DNA from: Dissophora ornata
Lineage: Eukaryota; Mortierellomycota; Mortierellomycetes; Mortierellales; Mortierellaceae
Direction of reading: 5' to 3'
Assembly: GCA_025201705.1 (NCBI GenBank)
Contig: MU616728.1
Span: forward strand, 1 to 48,717
DNA: 48,717 nucleotides
The notes under the pieces were generated by a model. It did not search any database. It saw only the letters and a list, made by a program, of their open reading frames with translations, and was not told where the DNA came from. Within the stretch, counting starts at the first letter, position 1. The number at the start of each line of letters is the position of its first letter. Positions 32,855-43,524 of this stretch are shown here, one piece after another. The position numbers and the translations under genes are program-made.

Positions 32855-34893
32855 ATGACCTCTACGTAAGGAGACCCACCACCACCAATGAATTCATCAC
32901 CAGGACTTGACGCAAAAAGACGTGGACTACAGGACAAAAACAGAGCTGGGATAACCACTCTCGTTTATGCTTGTTCTCAAGGCTTGACGGTGGCATCGGG
33001 CAAGAGACATTGACCCTCAGTGGGAATTCACATTTCTTCATTGTCAATTCAGTCTCTTTTCCCTGTCATCTACTTGAGGTATTGAGCTCAAGGATATGCT
33101 TTAATGTATTCCTTCTGCTTGAAATGCATTCTGTGACTCATATCGTCGACCATGGAACTACTGCAACTACTGGATTCTGATCGTGAATGCGAATTCACAT
33201 TTCGGATCTGGCACTGTGTAGTCCCAGTACAGTGGTCGTTCTGATTATGATGTCGTATTCCAAACCGTTTTTTCCTCTTCGGGAAACAAACGTGTATGGG
33301 TTTGTTGTTGTGTGATGGGCACTCGAGTGATACTTCAATATCGACTCGATCTTTGACTGCTGGCCTCTTGGGTAACCTTTGCGTTCGCGACTGGTCAACC
33401 CATTGACCCTATTTGCGGCTCTGGACCTTGTGTCTATTCCACGAATAGAACGGCAGTCGAGGCCCAACTCCAATTAAAACAATTCGTCGGATGTCACTCC
33501 TCCTTTTCTTTCTGCATTATATCATTGAATGTCTCTCGCAACATGGCACAGGCTTGCTATGGGTGAATATCGGTGGCTGCAGACTGAAATGAAGATGCTT
33601 GAATGAACGCATTGTGTTGGACATCATTGCTATCTCTCGTGGACTGCCCGTGTGGTAGTTTCTGCTTGGATTGTGATATGGACAGTGCGATAGTGCTCCT
33701 TCTAGGCTGAGTCTTCATTGCTGTTTACACCTACTTTGGTTTTCATTCTCAGTTTGCCATGCTCGCCGTTGTTGACTTTCTTTGCAAATCAGAAACGAAT
33801 TATGGCAGTCCGACGAGAACCTCAAAATCCTAATGTCATCTCTTTTGATCGTCTCTTTTTTTTTGAAACAGCACTACCCCCACCCTTGAGCACGTTCTCG
33901 TTCCCGAGACCCTCTTGAAGAAGAGAAAGACCCAGGACAAGGCTGCCGCTGAGAAGCGCACTGCTGACGCCGCTGCCCGCAAGGTAATTATGGCTTCCAA
34001 AACACAATTGCACCCAAACCAGCACAGTACAAGCGAACGGTGGCATCTTCCTCGACACAGGACATTTAGTGATGAAAAGCTTATACCGCATTTTGTGGCT
34101 AGCCAAGGGCAATGTTGCTAACATTAACCATCTTTCGGGACTGATACAAATGTCATGATGCCATCGCTGCTTGTGTGCTGGTTTTGAATGAACGCTCCAT
34201 CTTTTGTTGCAATTGGTTTTCAGAGATAACTAATCATCTCGGTGAACGCTTCTCTTTGTAAAACAGGCCCGCAAGGCCCAGCGCAAGGTCATCTTCAAGC
34301 GCGCCGACCAGTACGTCCGCGAGTACCGCGCCAAGGAGCGTGATGAGATCCGTCTCCGTCGCCAGGCCAAGGCTGCCGGCAGCTTCTACGTCTCTGCCCA
34401 GCCCAAGCTTGCCTTCGTCATCCGTATCAAGGGTATCAACCACATTGCCCCCAAGCCCCGCAAGGTCCTCCAGTTGTTGCGTCTCCTCCAGATCAACAAC
34501 GCTGTCTTTGTTCGTTTGACCAGGGCCACCACCCAGATGCTCCAGTTGATCAACCCCTACGTTGCCTACGGTGAGCCCAACCTGAAGTCCGTTCGCGAGC
34601 TCATCTACAAGCGCGGATACGGAAAGGTCAACAAGCAGCGCATCCCCTTGACCGACAACTCGATCATCGAGAAGTCCCTCGGCAAGTTCGGCATTGTCTG
34701 CATGGAGGATCTCATCCACGAGATCTACACCGTCGGCCCCAACTTCAAGCAGGCCTCGAACTTCTTGTGGCCCTTCAAGTTGTCCAACGCCACCGGTGGT
34801 TTCTCTGCCAAGAAGGCCTTGCACTTCATCGAGGGTGGTGACTCTGGTGACCGCGAGTCCAAGATCAACAACTTGATCCGCCAGATGAACTAA
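32855..34893 (+). CDS. RPL7: 60S ribosomal protein L7 (uL30)
   Basis: Component of the large cytosolic ribosomal subunit. Exons 32855-32865 (11 nt), 33872-33983 and 34267-34893 give 249 residues, the usual length. It starts [20 protein letters not shown], continues with the basic N-terminal extension ([20 protein letters not shown]), then [20 protein letters not shown], the uL30 core [60 protein letters not shown] and the C-terminal [19 protein letters not shown]. Codon use is strongly C-ending, as expected for high expression. Intron 1 is 1006 nt. Intron 2 (33984-34266) hosts a C/D snoRNA. A27 at 34965-34991 follows the stop. Confidence 0.96.
34061..34154 (+). ncRNA. Box C/D snoRNA in RPL7 intron 2 (snR39/snR59/snR39B-like)
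   Basis: All hallmarks are present. A 7-bp perfect terminal stem (GACATTT at 34061-34067 with AAATGTC at 34148-34154) encloses a perfect box C GTGATGA (34069-34075) and box D CTGA (34141-34144). The nucleotides just before box D, ACCATCTTTCGGG, are the exact complement of CCCGAAAGATGGT, a highly conserved large-subunit rRNA segment. The N+5 rule points to the G of CCCG as the 2'-O-methylated residue, equivalent as I recall to yeast 25S Gm805 (beside Am807). From memory, yeast snR39 and snR59, which act at this site, also lie in RPL7A/B introns, so the host-guide pairing seems conserved. C' and D' boxes are not clear. Confidence 0.88.
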
Positions 34894-35552
34894 ATTCTCA
34901 CTGTACGCTTCCTAGTCCACTGAAAGTGTGTAGTTTGCTATTTCGTGAATGAAAAAAAAACATCAAAAAAAAAAAAAAAAAAAAAAAAAAAGTCGATGTT
35001 TGTTTGTTTTTTTTTGGGTTGCGATTAAAATGTGTTCTGGAATCTCGACTTGTCTTTCCATTCTGCGTATCCGACGCTGATGGTGTCTGTAGTCTATGAG
35101 CAGCCGGGGTGTGACATAGTCCATGTGCATGTTTAAACCGACACGTTTGTTCCTGATAAATAGTCAGAGCGTCGTTGATTTAGCTACCAGGAGGTTGAGA
35201 TTGGAGGAATTGAAAAACGCACGCGACTGGATTGCAGCGTAAACTCTCTCTTGATGACAGGACGCGATATTCATAGACAAATGCATCGATGTCTTCAAGC
35301 ACGAAAGAGCCCAACTACCTCCAAAAAACTGGCAAAGCTCGGAAGAATAGTCTCCTCCTGTTCCTGGATGAGCCACACTGCGAACAATACTCAAAAGACA
35401 CCCAGAAATATACATTACCAAAATGACAGACTCTGTCCTGCCGTCAGGACACTGACCGGCCAACTATACCAATCATGAAACGCCGAAATGATTGTGAGAG
35501 ACATGCAAGAGTTCCTTCTTTCGAGGAGAAAGCGGAAAGACCGTCTACTGCC

Positions 35553-35557
<5 letters not shown>
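34894..35557. other. Intergenic, 3' flank of RPL7
   Basis: Holds the A27 tract (34965-34991) in the RPL7 3' region. No gene is recognised. Confidence 0.5.
34965..34991 (+). repeat. Poly(A) tract, A27
   Basis: Genomic run of 27 A, 71 nt past the RPL7 stop codon. Confidence 0.95.

Positions 35558-35639
<82 letters not shown>
35558..35639. repeat. (GA)n microsatellite, about 41 units
   Basis: An uninterrupted GA dinucleotide run of 82 nt immediately upstream of the WD40 pseudogene. Confidence 0.97.
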
Positions 35640-35642
<3 letters not shown>

Positions 35643-35699
35643 GGTAGCAACGTCAGCGTCTATAGAACATCGGACCGGGAATAGGCGACATTACGCGAC

Positions 35700-36400
35700 G
35701 GTAAGAAGTCGGTCTGGGTCGGGAGCGTTGCACACTCACCAAAAGACGATCAGATCGCGTCTGGTAATGATGACAGAACGGTGCGTCGAAACTGGGAAAT
35801 GTCTCTGCGTCTTGACTGGCCAATGACAACTTGGGGTTACAGCGTCGCGTATTCCCAAAATGGCGACGAGATCTCGTCTTGTAGTTTTGACAAGGCAGTT
35901 CGGCTATGGGATGTTAAAACAGGGACTTGCCGACACACCTTTGGCTATAGTCACTGGGTTCAAGACATTGCGCATTCGCCAAAAGGTGGCCAGATAGCGT
36001 CAGGGTCGGGGCGAAACAGTGAGAATCTGGGACGTTGCATCGGGTCAGCGTCGAGCCAAGATTAAAATGCTCATAAGAGTCAACAGCATAACCTGGAATG
36101 CAGCCTCGGGCGGCAATTATTTGGCAGCAGGCTGTGATGATCGCTCCGTTTGGATGTAGCGGGTGGCAGAAGACCGGAATGGGCACTGTGTACACCTCCA
36201 CCGGAGATCTCCATCAAGCGCGCTTAATCTTGGGAATGCATTTATCCAAGATGTGCATCGGTTAAGCCAGCTGAACGAGCTACTGTTAAAGCAGTGTGGG
36301 ACCGAGGGCAAGCTGATGCCGCCGTTCATACCATATTATCCACGTTATCTAAACCCCGGCTGCCAAACACTGAGGTATCAAAGTTGGACAGCATAGCTGG
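35700..36400 (+). pseudogene. Decayed WD40-repeat gene fragment
   Basis: Successive WD40 blades are readable but frameshifted: VGSVAHSPKDDQIASGNDDR; VETGKCLCVLTG in another frame; YSVAYSQNGDEISSCSFDKA then VRLWDVKTGTC; VQDIAHSPKGGQIASGSG, where a frameshift leads into VRIWDVASGQ; GGNYLAAGCDDRSVWM with a stop. A tail, LSQLNELLLKQCG, resembles the C-terminal end I recall from WD40 multigene families in Mortierella-type fungi. The lack of any start, the frame changes and the stops indicate a pseudogene. A truncated 5' end adjoins a long GA microsatellite. Confidence 0.82.
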
Positions 36401-38935
36401 TTGAATCTGCGGACGTCTCTCTCTCTTAGCAAGAGAATCATTTATGTCGATTAAAGAAATGAAAACGCAGAGACAGTTCTTCAACACCACCGAGTTCATT
36501 GACTTCAAGGTCCTTGAAGAATGTATACTAAAGTGAAGCGTTTGACTATGCTCAGGGTGTAGATTGGGATGATGGGCACCGTTCTTGCACTCTGACATGC
36601 TCTTGCGTAAATAAAATTACGTTGCTTGTGGACAATGACCGACTTGATCCTTGTCACGATGGAACAATCTGGACAGTCCTACGTGGTGCGCAAACACAGT
36701 CTTTCAGACAAATTGCATTCCGATTAACGGCCTTCTACCACCGCTAGAAACCTCTTGGGATTACTGTTTCCAAGTCCAAGTACAGTATACTGTACCTCAA
36801 ATGGATAACAGAAGGAACAGGCAGAGTAAGATAACATTATGCAATAAAGGTGTTTCTTAATCGTGCATGATGTACACAATCACTCCCGCCACCTCGTTTC
36901 CGAGAATGATCCCCCGTCACCATTTCTGCCTTTCATCTCCTCGAAAGCGACGTCGTTATAATTCGACTTTGGACTATCTGATCTCATCCTAACCCAAAAA
37001 CCATGAAAGGGGAAAATGGCGAGGTCAACTACGCAAATCGCGACAAGTGGGCCAGAAAAAATAGCTCTTTGGGCGGGATTCGAAGAGACATCGAAATCTG
37101 GGTTCATGCCGGAGACATTAAAATGTCAAATCAATATGGACCAAGCTAGGTTGTTTAGCTAACACACAACCCCTCGTCACCAGGCATACTTCTTGCCCTA
37201 AAAAAAAACAAGATCTAAAGCACCTGGACCTTGTGCCGTGGACATTTCCGGCAACGCTTTCTTTCTCACCACATTACGGTAGGGACACGCTAACACGATT
37301 CCGTATTTTGTCAAAGAGGCACTCCTCAGTGTTCCTGGGCTTCGACTGTTACTGCCCATTTACCGCTACATACCATCACCCATCGCCACCACTGTCTATT
37401 TCCTGCTCTTCCTTCCTTGGCATTTTGTTCTCCAGCATCCAGGCATTTAAAGGACTAGGGTATCCTAAGTGAATTCGACATACAATTTCTATTTATCCAC
37501 CGTCATCGTGCTCTTGCGGTAATGTATCAGTGATTCTCTCAATCAAGATCCAATCACCATCGACTCCTAGCCCGACCTTGCCCTTGTTCCCTTCGACATT
37601 GTCCACCTTTTTGGCCGCCCTTTTCCACTGCCCCTGGTTGTCCAACCCTTCGCTCCTACGCAGAAGATCTGTAGCTTCTCATTCTCCTGAAGTACTGCAC
37701 GGTGTTTGCAGCTTTCCCCCCGTTTTTCTTCTTTTTGATTTCTGTGATATTTGCAACTCGAGAGCTACAAGAGATGGAGCTAGTGTTGGGTTTAGCTCGG
37801 AGCAACAGAAAGCACAGACTCAAAAGGCGGCTCTCATGCGATTTGCACGTTGCTCTTTGCAAAGCACGGGGCATTTGTCTGAGTCACGGAAGATCTGGGC
37901 CAAGAAGAAGAGAATGAGAGCAGAGGGGCGTCGTGGCCCTTACACCTGCATGTAAAGATGCACACACAACTGCCCAATCAAGCAAACATTCCAATCCAAC
38001 CCTTATTCCCTAGCATCTGTGTTTGAATTTGGTGTTTTGCACCCCTCTCCCGCTTTGTCTCTCGCCATCTCTATATCTCTTCTCTCTTCCTTTCATTGTT
38101 TCTGTGTTTTTTCTGTCTCCTCATTTGACTTTTTACGTTGAAACAAAAAAATCGGCCATGGGGAAACGGGAACGGTCGGCAGCCGTGATTTCGGCCTTTG
38201 ACCCCCCTTTGTGCAAAATGTTTATTCCCTTCAGTAAGCAAGTAAGCATTCGGAGATTTGGCTGGCCCTCTCGCCTCTCACCTGCAGCTGCAGCAGATTT
38301 GTTTTTTTTTCCCTCCTCGCACGACAACACCTTCGCCCACACTTTTTCTTGGGTTTATTCCGCTTTCCCATTCAAATGCACCCTGGACAGCTAAAATGAG
38401 AGAGGAGAACGATTGGTGTTTCCCGGCCTACCCCCCGACCCTTATGATAACTTAGTATACCCTTATCTCTTTTGGTCCTCCCACTCCTGCTCCTGATGTC
38501 CTATCCTCGTGCCGCTTGGTGCCACATTGTGCCACATTGTGCCACATTGTGCCACATTGTGCCACCTACTTGCTATCCCCTCAGCTTTGTCCTGAAAACC
38601 TAAATCCCGCGTTGTTGCGAATAGATGTAAATGCACCGATATCTGACCGGATGGTGTTCTCCCTGTTTTTTGCATTGTGTAACTTACCAATCTTGCTCTC
38701 TACTTTGTTTCCATCGCTCACTCTCTTCTCATCCTCTCGCGCTCTCTTTATTTTTCCATCCTCTCGCACTCTCTTGTTGTCTTTCGATATCTCTCTGATA
38801 ACATACTGCAACCACCCTTTCTTGCTTCCCTATAATTATCTTAGCCTTCACATACCGAACTATCAGCATAGCGCAATCGTTTGATTCTTGTCTCCCGATT
38901 TTTTTGAGTCCATCATACATATACATATACATATC
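36401..38935. other. Gene-poor interval upstream of the Ser/Gln-rich gene
   Basis: About 2.5 kb without a recognised gene. The ORFs present (for example 37530-37955) are low-complexity or shadow-like. A 10-nt tandem repeat lies at 38519-38567, and CT-rich leader sequence lies at about 38690-38780. Confidence 0.5.
38519..38567. repeat. 10-nt tandem repeat GTGCCACATT, about five copies
   Basis: Perfect copies in register, ending in a partial unit. Confidence 0.95.
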
Positions 38936-41872
38936 ATGTCCAAGAACCCATACTTCGCCCACCTGCCAACCTGGCGTAACCGACAAGATCTCGCCTACGC
39001 CCTCGACAATTTGCCAAGGATCCTCGAAACTATGGCAGCCTCCTCACCCTTGATTGCAACCTACTCTTATCCATCTACTGCTACCCATTCTTCATCATCA
39101 TCATCATCACCATCCACATCATCTCCTTCCAGCTGCACTTCATCATCTTCTTCTTCCTCCCCGCCATGCGGTCCCACATCAGCAACGCCCTCGCCACTGT
39201 CTTCATCGCCATCTTCTTACACATGTTCTCCGTCCTCGGCAAAGGTACACAGCTCCTCTGTGTTCAGGGAACGGTTCATGCTAGACCTGGCGAAGGAGTG
39301 CGAAAGATCTCAGTCTCCTTCTTCCAGATCTCCAATTGTGTTCTCGGCACCAAACACACCGTGCGCGTCGCGACGCGCCAGCGGCAACTCTTCATCATTC
39401 CATACATCATCCGCCACTAATTTCAACAATACCAATAATAATAACAGCATCGCCACCAACGGTAACAACAGCAGCTATAACAACGGTGTCGGCGGCAACC
39501 CTTTCTACCCACTTCAATTCTCGACCCGTGCAAAGGCTATGGCCTTCCTGATCGAGATCCTACAATCTCTTCAGAAGGAGCCCTGTGGATGCAATCTGAC
39601 TAGGGGCTGTCACTGTGGCAGGGACGGTATAGAGGATCATGAGGGTAAATCGCCATGTTATGTCTGCGGAGAGTGGTTCCCAGATGCTTCGCATGGTTAC
39701 GTCGGTGGAAGCAGTGGGAATGGTGATTACGGACAGGGGCAAGGACAGAAACAGGGACGTGCATGGCATGAACAAGGGTCACTGCGTCACCATGTAGCAG
39801 AGTCGAGGGTAAAAAAATGGTTGGATTCAGTGTGGAGGCCACCACTGACACCAGCGACGACGCCCGAACAGGAAAATGTGAAGCAGTTTGGGATCAAGAG
39901 CCAGGAGGATCTTCATCGGTTGCATTATCAACAACTGCAGTATCAGAATCATCAACAGCAGTATCAGCAACCAACTCCATATCGCCTAAGTTGGAATCAT
40001 GCGCCGTTAGAGCATCAATCCACACAACAGCAGCAGCAGCGACAACAACAGAATGTGGATCTGGGAAGACCATGGAGTTTTCATGATATTGAAGTTGAGG
40101 CGAGGACAAAGAGTCGCAGTCGCCAGAACTCCACCTCGTCGATGTGTTCATCGACATCGACGTCCAGCTATAGCCAAGGTTGCCCCTCCTATCAGCAACA
40201 ACATCAAGAAATGTCTGGGTCTGGTTACGGCAGCTATAGAGGCGCTGGATCGGCAACCTGGAAACTCGCTGCATCACCCAAGCCAATGGATGCGACCCCA
40301 CCTCCCGTATCCTGTCTTCCATTTCGCTCCATGCAACCCTCACCACAGCCTTGGACTGACCGTCCCTCATATTCCAGACACATATCCATGGACGACTACC
40401 AACCCAGAACTAGGACTCAAAGTTGCTCCGATTCCCAACAGCCGGCCTACGCAGGCGTTAATGGCAGCAACATCTCGCTTCCATCCCCCTCTTCGCAGTT
40501 GTCATCCACCCCGCCAGTAGTACGCCCAAGCAGCTGCAACAGCAGCCGCGTGGCGAGTCGGCTGAAACCTGTCCGTGCCTCAACTGCGCATTCGACATTC
40601 GCGATCCCGCAGGAGATCTTGGATCCGAGTTATCGATCACCTTCATTCCGGATCAAGAGCTGGAACCCACCGCCACCTCCTCCACCACCTACCCCTGCAT
40701 CTTCCCGAGAATTGAAACTCGTAGCACCTGCCTCTTCAAAGATAATGAGGCAGGCTTTGGATGAATGGACATCATCGGGAGCAACAGAGAGTGTGGCGAA
40801 GAGCTCGGACCCGAAAGCTTCGGATCAGGAAGATGGGGTAATGGAGTCTCCTAGAGTGGGAATCCAGAGCAACTCGCGGGAAGAGCCATCAGCTTTGGTA
40901 GTGGCCCCAGCACCAGCGCCTACGCGTGCGCCATTCCAATTTAGTTTTACGTCGCAAAGGTTCCAAGCTGCAGTGCAAGCTTCGTTGGAAAAGGCATCGA
41001 CGCTATGCGCAACGGAGCCGGAAGTGGAAATGGATACGGAGGCTGAAGTAGAGACTGCGGCGGAAGCTGTGAAGGCAGAGAGAAATAGCGAAGCCTGGAT
41101 AGAGACATCCTTTTTGCCGCTATCATCGTCAGAGAGCCCGACTCAACACACAGTCATACGCCCTGAATTGTGGGTGGTGGATGTTTCTACTAATACGAAC
41201 GTCGAAGGCCCTGGCTCCACCCTGGAATCACATTTCCATATTCCAGCCCAAGACATGAGGTCTGGAAATCCGCGTGTTCTTCCTCCAGTTCCTCTTTCTG
41301 TTCCTTCTTCTCCCCAAATCACCAAGGAGCTACCATCAGATCACCGCCTTGCCGCAAGAGTCGAGGAGATAGATCTCGACGATGGCGACAAAGATGACGA
41401 GGTGAATTCAACGGCCACAAACGTGAAAACGTTAGTCTCCATGCTCTCTACCATGGCAACTCTCAGTCCTCAGTCCTCGGGCTCTTCACAGCATTCGCAT
41501 GCTTCCTCTCAAGGCCGAGGGATCCAGAAATCCGCGCCAATGTCTCCGCCCACACCTCAGATCTCATATGCTGGAATAGATAGTAGCGATCTTACCGACG
41601 CACTGTCTCTTTCATTGCCCACAAGCGCTTCGTCATCCCCATCCTTGTGTTCGTCTCCATCCCTACACTCTATGAGCACGCCGACGAGCCCCGTACTTCC
41701 CATCGGCGTTGGAGATGGAGGTGTCGGTAGTGGGGTAGGAGATATGAAAAAGGCGGGAAGCTGGATGTCGCTTCACCGACTGATGCGCAAGATGACCAAG
41801 AATAACGAAGCAGCCATTGCAATGGTAGTGTCGTTGCCCCGGTCTGGAAGGATGCATCTCGACAGGTCTTGA
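38936..41872 (+). CDS. Large intrinsically disordered Ser/Gln/Pro-rich protein with a Cys cluster
   Basis: Single-exon frame of 978 residues from the ATG at 38936; the frame is open for 16 more codons upstream without an ATG. It starts with a compact conserved-looking segment (MSKNPYFAHLPTWRNRQDLA, then YALDNLPRILETMA). A long Ser/Pro tract follows, then at about residues 200-255 a possible folded element (FSTRAKAMAFLIEILQSLQK) and a Cys/His cluster (CGCNLTRGCHCGRDG, CYVCGEWFP) that could bind zinc. Later parts are poly-Gln (about residues 325-380), Pro-rich (PPPPPPPTP) and acidic. The C-terminus has a basic helix-like patch (WMSLHRLMRKMTKNN). No catalytic domain is recognised. The composition suits a regulatory or scaffold protein; that is inference. 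Unlike most neighbours it has no intron. Confidence 0.75.
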   Translation: MSKNPYFAHLPTWRNRQDLAYALDNLPRILETMAASSPLIATYSYPSTATHSSSSSSSPSTSSPSSCTSSSSSSSPPCGPTSATPSPLSSSPSSYTCSPSSAKVHSSSVFRERFMLDLAKECERSQSPSSRSPIVFSAPNTPCASRRASGNSSSFHTSSATNFNNTNNNNSIATNGNNSSYNNGVGGNPFYPLQFSTRAKAMAFLIEILQSLQKEPCGCNLTRGCHCGRDGIEDHEGKSPCYVCGEWFPDASHGYVGGSSGNGDYGQGQGQKQGRAWHEQGSLRHHVAESRVKKWLDSVWRPPLTPATTPEQENVKQFGIKSQEDLHRLHYQQLQYQNHQQQYQQPTPYRLSWNHAPLEHQSTQQQQQRQQQNVDLGRPWSFHDIEVEARTKSRSRQNSTSSMCSSTSTSSYSQGCPSYQQQHQEMSGSGYGSYRGAGSATWKLAASPKPMDATPPPVSCLPFRSMQPSPQPWTDRPSYSRHISMDDYQPRTRTQSCSDSQQPAYAGVNGSNISLPSPSSQLSSTPPVVRPSSCNSSRVASRLKPVRASTAHSTFAIPQEILDPSYRSPSFRIKSWNPPPPPPPPTPASSRELKLVAPASSKIMRQALDEWTSSGATESVAKSSDPKASDQEDGVMESPRVGIQSNSREEPSALVVAPAPAPTRAPFQFSFTSQRFQAAVQASLEKASTLCATEPEVEMDTEAEVETAAEAVKAERNSEAWIETSFLPLSSSESPTQHTVIRPELWVVDVSTNTNVEGPGSTLESHFHIPAQDMRSGNPRVLPPVPLSVPSSPQITKELPSDHRLAARVEEIDLDDGDKDDEVNSTATNVKTLVSMLSTMATLSPQSSGSSQHSHASSQGRGIQKSAPMSPPTPQISYAGIDSSDLTDALSLSLPTSASSSPSLCSSPSLHSMSTPTSPVLPIGVGDGGVGSGVGDMKKAGSWMSLHRLMRKMTKNNEAAIAMVVSLPRSGRMHLDRS

Positions 41873-42040
41873 GCAAAAGCGAAAAAAAAACAAAAAAAAA
41901 CACGAGAATAAAAGAGAGAGAGAGAGAGACAATTCTACGCGTTGTTGTTTTGAGAGAATCAAGAAGCTATCTATGCATTGCGGCTTTTGCACAGTACTCT
42001 ACAGGTTGAAAGTCTATGTACACTACATTATTCGCCCTTT

Positions 42041-43524
42041 TTACTGGAGCAGCAAGTTTTGAATGCCTTCAGCAATGCTATCGCGCGCCTTTTCGCTGAG
42101 GGGGTGACCACCCTGGAGGTAGCCGAAGAAGAAGGTCTCGATCAACCAGCGGTTGCGAATGGTTCCCAACACTTCGTTCTAATCAACGACATATATAACG
42201 TACAAAATCATAATCAATTCATCTGAGCGGAAGCAATATAGTCTGCAAGTGCAATTTGAAGAATGGAATGGCAGCCTACGTCTAACTGCACCGTCATGCT
42301 TCCATCGGGGGACTTCTTGAAGAGCAAGGCCTGTTTAGCGTCGATCTTGCCCTTTGGGAATAAGTTCTTGAATTCCATAATACCTTCCATGGCCTCCTAC
42401 AAGTCGCACAAACGAATCAGAGGGTACCAGATGAGAAAAAATTAGCAGCTGCTTGCGGCGATCCGTAAAGGAAAGAGGTATCAATTAAGCGGTATTATTG
42501 ACAGCATGTGTACCTGATTTTCAGGCTCGCTCAACTTTTGCTCTCTGGCAGCCGCAGTCAGGCTCCTGGTGAAGCCATCTCGGAGATGAGGGCCGTTTGT
42601 GTTCCTGACTGGTGAGATTCTCAAGATCAGTTCGATTGGGGTCTCGATGATAGCTTTGAAGGCAGCGTCTGCGCTTTCCTGATCTGCCTTTTGAAATTTC
42701 TGGACCTCTGGGAGAGCGCGGAGGCGGCTGTTGTGATCATCCAGATCCGAAACTTTAGCGTACAGTCCAACAACATAGACTTGGACCTTGAGAAATGTAA
42801 TCTTGCGGACACCGAGTCCGAGCAGGCGAGCAGGAGATCCGTCCTCGGAGGGAATAGTCAGAGGGAACTCAGCTTTGGAGTCCGGATCTAAGCGTTAGGA
42901 TAGATGGAATCAACAGATAATGACGGGAAAAAAAAAGTGGCAAGAGTGAGAAACATGATGGGGATATGAGGTCATAAGCTATAAAGTCAAATGGTAATCG
43001 CAGACGATGCTGGCGACATTTGAAAGAGGACGATGACATGCCAGAATCATAGTGACTTGCCAATGACAGTATTGGGCTTGGCTGGACTCTCAGCCTCAAC
43101 GAGAGAATTTCCGAGCTGCCAGGAGATGACTCCTGCAGTGGCGACCGAGGCAGCCACCCAGGGTCTCCATGTATCTTTCTATCAACGCAACAGTAAAAAA
43201 AAAAAAAGAGAGTTTGATATAAACATCTTTCGGATTTCGTTCTCTCAGCAGCAATTGAACAACACGCTCGGCGCCTCTGTTGTCACGGATCATTATATAA
43301 ACAGCGTCTGACTGTATCTCAGTGCTATCGAGAGCTTTTCTGTGAAGTCTGACTGTCGGGTTCGATAGTTTACATACTTGGGCACGAACTGTGGTGACGG
43401 CGGCGGTGCGCCCAAGGTGATGGTGAATGGGGGCACGCATGGAGGTCGCGGCGAAGACAGCCTTGCGGGCAGGCTGCTGCGCAAGAAGTGCGCGCATCCT
43501 GGTGATTCTGGTTGCTGCAGACAT
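42041..43524 (-). CDS. AIM18: AIM18-like mitochondrial chalcone-isomerase-fold protein
   Basis: Fungal AIM18/AIM46 proteins have a chalcone isomerase fold, are mitochondrial and lack known isomerase activity. Five exons: 43524-43378, 43178-43061, 42887-42514, 42396-42280 and 42178-42041, giving 297 residues. The N-terminus is a basic presequence (MSAATRITRMRALLAQQPAR), followed by a membrane-anchor-like segment (WVAASVATAGVISWQLG). The chalcone-isomerase-like domain includes LLGLGVRKITFLKVQVYVVG, IELILRISPVRNTNGPHLRD, IMEFKNLFPKGKIDAKQALL and NEVLGTIRNRWLIETFFFGY. The second intron is frame-consistent only with a GC donor (GCAAGT), giving NTVIDPDSKAEFPL at the junction. It is divergent from the ankyrin/DIL gene. 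Confidence 0.88.

Noticed and set aside
33587..33719. Second snoRNA in RPL7 intron 1 (AATGAAGA/TCTTCATT stem with a CTGA)
   Set aside because: The box C match is poor, the spacing is over 100 nt and no rRNA guide was recognised.
34234..34824. 196-residue open frame antisense to RPL7
   Set aside because: It is a shadow of strongly C-biased codons on the other strand. The Val/Leu/Asp/Gly-rich translation has no domain.
38519..38567. Tandem GTGCCACATT units as a CRISPR-like array
   Set aside because: The units are directly adjacent with no spacers, and the genome is eukaryotic. It is a simple microsatellite-like repeat.
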